Source: Nemertoderma westbladi
Lineage: Eukaryota > Xenacoelomorpha > Nemertodermatida > Nemertodermatidae
DNA length: 38,696 nucleotides
Assembly: GCA_032718475.1 (NCBI GenBank)
Contig: JAUCBJ010001997.1
Coordinates: 1-38,696 of the forward strand
Reading direction: 5' to 3'
The notes beneath the pieces are model-generated. The model was not told where the DNA came from and ran no database searches. It worked only from the letters and a program-made list of their open reading frames with translations. Shown piece after piece: positions 31,902 to 38,696 of the stretch (position 1 is its first letter; each line of letters starts with the position of its first letter). A program made the translations under genes and the position numbers.

Positions 31902-33991
31902 TCAATGTCTGTCGATAGTACCCACCTCCTTTCCTTGGAGTAGGTTGCGGAATAACAGGGACACGTATGGAACAAACCATACGTGCCCTGGCACATCACC
32001 CCACTGCAAACTGAGGTTAGGCGAATCTACAATTAAAATTAGTAACAATACAGATAATACTAGACTAAGTGTAGGTCCCTCATGAGGCCATCATATAATA
32101 CACACTGTAATATATAAATGTCAATATAAACAATGTAATATATATAATAATGCGGTTTGGTCTAGTGGTGACATTCCTAGGCTTCCAATTACGGAGCCCT
32201 GGTTCGATCCCTAGATGGGGCAGCACTGTTTGGGAACAGTGCTTTAAGTGCTGCAGCCTAGCCCAACCCCGGCTTTCATCCTTCAGTGGTCGATAAATGG
32301 GAACCAAGGCAACTTTGGAAACAGAGAAGAATAATTTACTATGTAAGATCACCCATGGTGGTGAACAGGCATTCCTTGGCTTAATGAGCCTAAAAGATTC
32401 TCCCATTAAATATATTCAATATCAATAATAAGAACAAATACATCATACAATGGTATTGATAATAATAAAATCACTGCAGAGGGACAGCGGGAAATTCAAA
32501 TTCACATTAAAAATGTTATTCTGTATTAAATAACAATGAGAAACTGGTTCTGCATGTAAAAAATCGTAATATGGTAATATGCCTACTAGTAATATAGTAT
32601 AGTGACTCATAATGCAATATTATGATAATGTACTGTAGATAAATAATAAGTTAATTACAAAAAATATCATTCAATTCTCGATATTTTAATTGAAGAAATA
32701 AGTATTTATTTTAGTCCTATATTATTACTCCCGAATATATATAATGTAGTTTTAATAATAGGAAATTGAAGACAATCATTTAATTTTCCAAAAGCTTTTC
32801 TTGAACGCACGGGGACTATTGGATTCTGGAAAGGGAAGGATTGAAGGATCATTATTTATTAAAATTATACATGTCATGTTTTACAAAATAATTTTGATAG
32901 GGCATGACCGACCGACTAACTGGATTAATATCCCGCATCAATGTTAACTTCTTAATGTAGGGAAAGGGGCAGGTTACTGTGGCACATTATTTTAACCAAA
33001 ACAATAAACTAAACACAATAGAACAGGTAACAGTTTTATTTTTGAGAGTAATCAGCTATTATTTGCGTCCAATTTCCCGCGGAGAGGGATGAATTTTTAT
33101 TGCGTCCAGTTTTCCCTCCTTTATCTTAATACATATGGTAAAATAACGATTATATACCGAATGTAATACTATAATTAACTAAACTACTTCGTTGTTAAAC
33201 TTACCCCTTGTAGTTGTAACTCCGCGATATTTAAGTTAAATCCTGACACTTCTTCAGAATGAAGATCTATCACCTTTGGCGGACATACCGCCGTTGGTTC
33301 TAACAAAATGGTACTAGGGAAATTAGCTTCCACCAAGGGGATGACCCCCTGAGATTTGTTTCCGCGGTAGGCTGGCTCCAAGATCTCAACTATCTTCCCG
33401 ATGCCCACATCGCGGGTGAAAAAACGGTTACTCTCCGCATTCCCATGATTAATGACAGCGAATGTTTGCGCTGTCGACAAATCCCTAAAATCATATAAAT
33501 TAATTGAAGTGAAAGTTCAACATTAAAGACATAATAACGGAAATCACTCAATGCGCTATATAATATAAAATACAATTTTGTTCATAAACGAAAACATATA
33601 AAATATTTTGTCACCAAAACATACTGAACTCAAACAAATGGAAAAAAAAGCATAGGCCTACTTTTAATTAAAAAAATTTACCGATAAAAGCATTTTGAAA
33701 TCCGACTCAAGCATAATTTCCTAAACCTGTCTGTTGGACGTCCTGTTAGTTTACATACATTTGAATCAATAACAATTATTATATGGAATGAAATACTTAC
33801 ATTAAATATATCATCGTGTTGTATCCCAACTTTGCCTTTTTCGAATATCCTCCCTCCTTGGTTGTTTTCGGGGTAAACCTCTTCGCCGGAGTTACAATAT
33901 GCAGGATTCTTGCCTCGAGGAACCTTCCCTCCATCAATGTCCTCCGCTGGGTTAGAGTGCGGAGATCGACGATCTGCCTATGAGCAGCCAT
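31902..33991 (-). CDS. unrecognised protein gene, three proposed exons
   Basis: Proposed exons: 33991-33801, 33484-33205 and 32003-31902. ATG at 33991-33989 follows an acceptor-like tttcag by three bases, so an upstream untranslated exon is likely. The first join is strong: donor AAT|GTAAGT (33801/33800) and acceptor TTTTAG|GG (33485/33484) are in phase and restore ...TMIYLM-DLSTAQ... across the gap. The second exon ends CAAGGG|GTAAGT (33205/33204). The third exon (acceptor TTTGCAG at 32004) is in phase and stops at TGA 31902-31904. The product is about 190 residues: a basic N-terminal part, then FLEARILHIVTPAKRF, YNTMIYLMDLSTAQTFAVIN and VGIGKIVEILEP. The alternation of strands resembles an OB fold, which is only an impression. 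The first intron is ~315 bp; the second (~1.2 kb) holds a SINE and a repeat. No stop or shift inside exons 1-2, unlike its neighbours. Exon 3 is the weakest part. Confidence 0.5.
32153..32405 (+). mobile_element. tRNA-derived SINE, second family
   Basis: The head reads gcggtttggtctagtggtga c, with an A-box-like tggtctagtgg and a B-box-like ggttcgatccc (about 32201-32215). The body has a hairpin gcactgtttgggaacagtgc (about 32224-32243) and then tagcccaaccccggctttca. It differs from the family at 1366, 15782 and 16187. It lies within the proposed second intron of the minus-strand gene. Confidence 0.75.
32930..33015 (+). repeat. dispersed repeat, second copy at the window end
   Basis: ggattaatatcccgcatcaa tgtt...agggaaaggggcaggttact...ttattttaaccaaaac... 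matches 38605-38696 in direct orientation, by eye about four in five bases. It lies in the proposed second intron. The second copy runs off the window. Confidence 0.75.
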
Positions 33992-34707
33992 TCTCTGAAA
34001 CGTACAATATTAAAAACATTATCAAAGTTTTATCATACGATTACTGTTGTCACGTAACTTGTGTTTTGGCATGGTCACTGTTCAGCTCTGATTCTTTATT
34101 ATGCTACATCAAAATTATCTAAAGTTCTAAAAATTTTGTCTACTAAACACACATACAAAAATTCAAAAAAAATTACCAAACCATTGCTGAGATATAAGCG
34201 TCCAAAGATTAGACCGACCAACAAACAACATGATAATTTGTGACATTTGACATTTGAGATTTTACCCTTATGCTAAGCTCGCTAACTTCGTGGCTCGCCC
34301 CACATACTGCATTGCATACTTATTTGTCTTACTGTAGGTTCACCTAAAAAAATAATTTACAAACTTGAAACGCGTAGTGATATTATATTTACATATTTTC
34401 TAATGCCATTTAATATTCTATAACAAATAATTTATATTATACTACCTGTAATATAATAAATATAGAATATAAATATACATATAGAATGTACATATCTATA
34501 AATATATAATACTGACTAATATAAACATTACAAGAAAAGGTTTCACATTTCCTACTGTAAGTCCATTAATATTTAAAGATTGTTTTATTGGCATACATTG
34601 ATACCTAATTTAAGTGTAGTAGTGCGAATAACATACTTATTCGATTAACAGACCAGGATCCTACATAATACTCAATGCAAAAATAGACATCACATTTTTT
34701 TTTCACA
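33992..34707. other. no gene seen
   Basis: The 5' side of the minus-strand gene would have its upstream exon and promoter here or beyond; neither could be picked out. A plus-strand frame at 33910-34122 is the shadow of exon 1. Confidence 0.4.
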
Positions 34708-35651
34708 GAAATTAGTATCCGGGTACTAAAATTAGTAACGGGTACTGAAATTAGTAACTGGGTACTAAAATTAGTAACCGGGGACTGAAAATAGTAACCG
34801 TGTACTGAAATTAGTAACCGGGGTCTGAAAATTGTAACCGGGGACTGAAATTAGTAACCAGGTACTGAAATTAGTAACCGGTAACTGAAAATAGCAACCG
34901 GATACTGAAATTAGTAACCGGGGACAGAAAATAGTAACCGGGGACTGAAATCAGTAACTGGGAACTGAAATTAGTAACTGGGTACTAAAATTAGTAATGG
35001 TGTACTGAAATTAGTAACTGTGTACTGAAATTAGTAACTGTGTACTGAAATTAGTAACTGAGTACTGAAATTAGTTACCGGGTACTGAAATTAGTAACTG
35101 GGTACTGAAATTAGTAACTGGTTACTGTAATTAGTAACTGGGTACTGCAATTAGTTACCGGGTACTGAAATTAGTAACTGTGTACTGAAATTAGTTAACG
35201 GGTACTGAAATTAGTAACTGGGTACTGAAATTAGTAACTGGGTACTGAAATTAGTAACTGGGTACTGAAATTAGTTACGGGTACTGAAATTAGTAACTGT
35301 GCACTGAAATTAATAACTGTTCACTGAAATTATTAACTAGGTACTGAAATTAGTTACCGGGTACTGAAATTAGTAACTGTGCACTGAAATTAGTAACTGT
35401 GTACTGAAATTAGTAACTGGGAACTGAACTTAGTAACTGTGTACTGAAATTAGCACCTGAGTACTGAAATTAGTTACCGGGTACTGAAATTAGTAACTGG
35501 GTACTGAAATTAGTTACCGGGTACTGAAATTAGTAACTGGGTACTGAAATTATTAACTGTGTACTGAAATTAGTAACTGTGTACTGAAATTAGTTACCGG
35601 GTACTGAAATTAGTAACTGGGTACTGAAATTAGTAACTGGGTACTGTAATT
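34708..35651. repeat. 20-bp minisatellite, first block (about 47 copies)
   Basis: The unit is ggtactgaaattagtaactg with common variants at the 3' part (aaccg, ttaccg) and in the ggtac part. Units near the left edge are the most diverged and central ones the most uniform, as expected for arrays that turn over by unequal exchange. It is interrupted at 35652 by a retroelement and resumes at 37258. Confidence 0.97.
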
Positions 35652-37257
35652 TTTTTTTTTTTTGAAACCAATCCTCATTTTATTTACAGTAGTTAAAAAA
35701 CTTTCAAACGAACAATAGGACATGACATCGATATACACACGGATAAAATAAACCCACCACCAGCTGACTTGCTAATAGATAGTTTAAATATATATATTTT
35801 ATGGTTCCACCTCCGCATTCGCCATCACGATGGCTGCCTCAGCCCAAGTCACTTTGACTGGCCGCCTGGCTGCAGAGCGGCACCCACGTAAGCAGAGCAG
35901 CGCCGACCGAAGTAGAGCGAAGCTCAGGTTGCGCCTCACCCAGACAACGCACTCTGAGTACGGGACGCTTCGTTTGTCGCACAACTTCATCGACAGCCTC
36001 TTCACGAACTGGCTCGCCGATGGGCCCATGCCACCGTAAGCCGACAGGATGAAGGGAGTAAAGGTTGAATGTTCAACCTCCCTTAAACGTTCCTCATATT
36101 TGAGGACCTTGCGGTTCTCGTTGTGGCGGTAGACAGCGTCCGAATCCATGGAGACGTAGGAAGCTGCGAGAGGGTTGAAGACCGACACATCAATGAAAGT
36201 TCTTTGAAATCGGTTTCCCCAAAACCCACAAGCAGATACATCTAGACGGGCCAGCTGGTCAGTTGATGTTGAGCGATGAACGAAGGTCTCACCAGTGAGG
36301 GACTGGAGCATTGGCTCAACAGTTACACTATGGGCGACTTCTGAGAGAGTGGAGGCAATGAAATCTCTAATCTCATTGTGCCTAATAGAGGGAAATCCTC
36401 CTGTGGGACACGACAGAACATGAGTAACTGAAAATCGTGAACCACAAGCACATCGAGAAGGGAGATTTTTCGGGGTCCACCCATAACGAAGGCATACCGC
36501 GTCCCTAAACTCTTCTTTATTTAAATGCGTATCATGGAGAGTTAGTGGCTTACTGTTAAGCCATGTTGAAGCCCCCTTCTCCGCCGTTAACTCACGCAGT
36601 TTCCCCTGGCTCGGCGACACCTCCAGTGACACGATATCCACTTTCCTCTTCGAGGCTACCATGGTCTCAACCTTGACTTTGCTGGCAATGGAACGCTGCT
36701 CCGCCCGGACCTCCGCCATTGTTTCTAAGTTCTGATCAGCAAACGGCAGACACACCCGTCGAGAATTGGCGTACTGGGGAGCAAGATCATCCGGTGTTGG
36801 TATACCCAATCCACCCGCACGTACAGGTAATGACAGTAACAGGCGTTCTGTGGGTGACATCGCTGGGTGGTCCACGAGTCGCCTAAGGAACTCCTCTATT
36901 GAGTGCTCCAACTTGTCGTAGTGGGTGATAGCCCCTTGGACAACCCGAGAAAGAAATCTCCACCGACACGCTAGACCAAATACTAGGCCGGCATACGCAC
37001 AGTGGGGATCTATTGCTGTGATTTCGGCTAGCCGATGTACCTAATCCACAAACTCGTCCACCTTTCCATCAATATACTGGCCCTGGAACTCATCCGTACC
37101 AACGACACCCCCCAGCAGTTTGCTTCCTGCAGTACCAATTGTTATCTCCACTCCTTCAAAGATTCGTTGCGCTTCAGCTAGCTTCTCTGGTTTTACTGTT
37201 AGGATGCACTTCGTTGGATAATAGCCATAAATTATTAGATAAATTATTACATATTAG
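35652..37257 (-). mobile_element. 5'-truncated non-LTR retrotransposon inserted in the minisatellite
   Basis: On the minus strand the element ends with ctgtaaataaaatgagg (a poly(A) signal) followed by an A run (plus-strand T run 35650-35663). The 5' end at 37257 falls inside RT coding text. The array variant ctgtaatt stands at both borders (35644-35651 and 37258-37265), a likely target-site duplication. The array continues on both sides in the same register. Confidence 0.85.
35799..37225 (-). pseudogene. RT thumb plus Cys-His and endonuclease-like C-terminus, one in-frame stop
   Basis: The frame runs from about 37225 (YYPTKCILTVKPEKLAEAQR) through LLGGVVGTDEFQGQYIDGKV to an in-frame TAG at 37041-37043. 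It continues (HCAYAGLVFGLACRWRFLSR) and stays open for the last 370 codons from 36911. Those contain LPVRAGGLGIPTPDDLA (RT thumb), HLNKEEFRDAVCLRYGW, a cluster CACGSRFSVTHVLSCPTGG (C-x-C-x9-H-x3-C, about residues 154-171), RHNEIRDF, and RLDV...TFIDVSVFNP (about 222-247). The last pair looks like a PD-(D/E)XK-type active site, as in R2-like elements with restriction-like endonucleases; this is inference. It matches a widespread but poorly named RT family of invertebrates and fish. Dead because of truncation and the stop. Confidence 0.75.
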
Positions 37258-37680
37258 CTGTAATTAGTAACTGGGTACTGCAATTAGTAACCGGGTACTG
37301 AAATTAGTTACCGGGTACTGAAATTAGTAACCGGGTACTGAAATTAGTTACCGGGTACTGAAATTAGTAACTGGGTACTGAAATTAGTAACTGGGTACTG
37401 AAATTAGTAACCGGGTACTTAAATTAGCAACCGGCGACTGAAATTAGTAACAGGGTACTAAAAGTAAAATTAGTAATAACTGTGTACTGATATTAGTAAC
37501 CGGGTACTGAAATTAGTAACCAGGTACTGAAATTAGTTACCGGGTCACTGAAATTAGTAACCGGGTACTGAAATTAGTTACCGGGTACTGAAATTAGTAA
37601 CTGGGTACTGAAATTAGTAACCGGGTACTTAAATTAGTAACCGCGTACTGAAATTAGTTACCGGGTACTGAAATTAGTAT
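37258..37680. repeat. 20-bp minisatellite, second block (about 21 copies)
   Basis: The same unit as 34708-35651, richer in the ttaccgggtactg variant, with one disturbed stretch near 37455-37490 (actaaaagtaaaattagtaataac). Before the retroelement arrived this was one array with the first block. Confidence 0.97.
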
Positions 37681-38696
37681 CATTTCATATTTTCATTCAT
37701 AATTAACGGTTCCCTAATTCGTAGGAATTAGAGATCCAGAGATCATCTTATCGGGGAGAATAATCATTCCAGAATCCGACAAGGTTGCACACAGTCGACC
37801 TGTCATTGTGTTTGTGAAAGTTATAAAGATAATAATAAATGATTGGCCAGAATGGATGGCTGCAAAAGAAATCATATCATATGTTTTCATAAGTTGTTGC
37901 ATTACTTGGATTCCTGTTAAAAAATTAAATATAGCATTAGTGGGAGCAAGGAATTTGGTGGTGGTGGGGAGAGAGAGAGAGGGGGGGGGGGGTCTGAATA
38001 ACTATGGTTTAATAATACTATAGTTCAGAGTTATAAAGGATGTCTATTAGGACGTAGTGGTCTGGCTAAGTGTTTGTAGTGCCATATCGTGTAACAATAT
38101 ATTAATGGAAATACAAGGGGTGGGGGTTGGTTATGAGGTTATTAGTAACTGGGTACTGACATTAGTAACCGGGTACTCAATACATGGACAATATCACTGG
38201 TCATAAACTGGTGAAAGTAATCCAATGGCTGGCTCCTTTACCTATATAACATTATCTTTGGCCTGAGTGAGAATCTTCTGTAACTGCCCAGTGTTGCACT
38301 GGTGCAACATGCGGTTTTTCAATGATATTATTCAAAATATCCATCTACAGGGGCCAAGCTTGGATATTTTGGAAACTACATACACTTGTCCAGTCAAAAA
38401 TATTTTTTTGGGGTCACTATCTTGATTCTGAGATCTGTTATTAACAACCAAAGACAGGATTTTGAGTTGAATTAGGATTAGAGTAAGCATGACTTGTGCT
38501 ACAATATAACTAGACCTACAGTAAGTAATATATTACATAATTTGATATACACAGTATATTAGAGACAGGAGGGGAATCTGGACGCAAAAAACGGCCTTGG
38601 AGAATTAATATCACGCCTCAATGTTGAATTCTCAATTTAGGGAAAGGAGCAGGTTACAGTGGCACGTTATTTTAACCAAAACTATTTACTAAACAC
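37681..38696. other. no gene seen; stray minisatellite units and partial repeat
   Basis: Two further units of the 20-bp repeat lie at 38140-38178. A GA/G-rich run lies at about 37966-37993. The final 92 bp (38605-38696) are the second copy of the repeat at 32930-33015. Open frames on both strands at 37714-38023 are mutual shadows and not convincing. Confidence 0.5.

Noticed and set aside
31790-31999. 69-codon minus-strand frame as the true last exon
   Set aside because: It overlaps proposed exon 3 in a different frame and does not join in phase with the donor at 33205. The in-phase reading was preferred, though not proven.
34708-37680. CRISPR array (20-bp repeats)
   Set aside because: Units are directly adjacent with no unique spacers, the DNA is eukaryotic, and there are no cas genes. 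It is a minisatellite.
37714-38023. Overlapping hydrophobic frames on both strands
   Set aside because: They mirror each other, have no signal peptide or family motif, and lie in repeat-rich sequence.

Overview
The window reads as nuclear DNA from an AT-rich metazoan, most likely a marine invertebrate. Non-LTR retrotransposons of several types, a Penelope-like element, tRNA-derived SINEs, terminal-inverted-repeat elements, an invertebrate-style fibrinogen domain and GT-AG introns all occur together. The species cannot be fixed from the sequence. There are no operons or bacterial signals, and intact single-exon genes are essentially absent. What is present is dense, nested mobile-element debris with a few gene-like pieces.

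Layout. 1-1018: 3' half of a LINE reverse transcriptase. 1366-2463: a SINE head, then a candidate piggyBac-like non-autonomous element holding another LINE tail and a 43-bp minisatellite. 2551-3805 (-): a tyrosine-recombinase-like gene copy with one clear intron and two in-frame stops. 5625-7863 and 11725-13737 (+): two diverged members of one transposase-like family (hAT-like RNase H layout by eye), both broken by in-frame stops. 14150-14825: LINE endonuclease. 15591-16280: a MITE beside two opposed SINEs. 17023-17650 (-): intronless, frameshifted fibrinogen domain.

17977-23354: a complete LTR retrotransposon by structure (512/513-bp LTRs, exact 5-bp TATAT target duplication, polypurine tract). 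It has no recognisable pol. Its main coding matter is a very long Ser-Asp-Ser-Glu-Pro repeat frame.

25430-27440: a LINE RT tail split by a 581-bp hAT-type MITE (perfect 8-bp duplication), followed by a Penelope-like RT on the other strand. 27989-30698: a two-ORF CR1/L2-like LINE with frameshifts, cut off by an inverted copy (30695-31325) of the same LINE family seen at 1-1018. 31700-33991 (-): a candidate real gene of at least three exons with in-frame GT-AG joins and a poly(A) signal; its product is not recognised. 34708-37680: a ~20-bp minisatellite into which a 5'-truncated, poly(A)-tailed non-LTR element carrying a Cys-His cluster and an endonuclease-like C-terminus has inserted. 37681-38696 has no gene and ends in a partial repeat also present at 32930.

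The pieces do not form one pathway. The strongest candidates for something little described are the pol-less LTR element with the SDSEP protein, the transposase-like pair, the tyrosine-recombinase-like gene with its spliced acidic exon, and the three-exon minus-strand gene.
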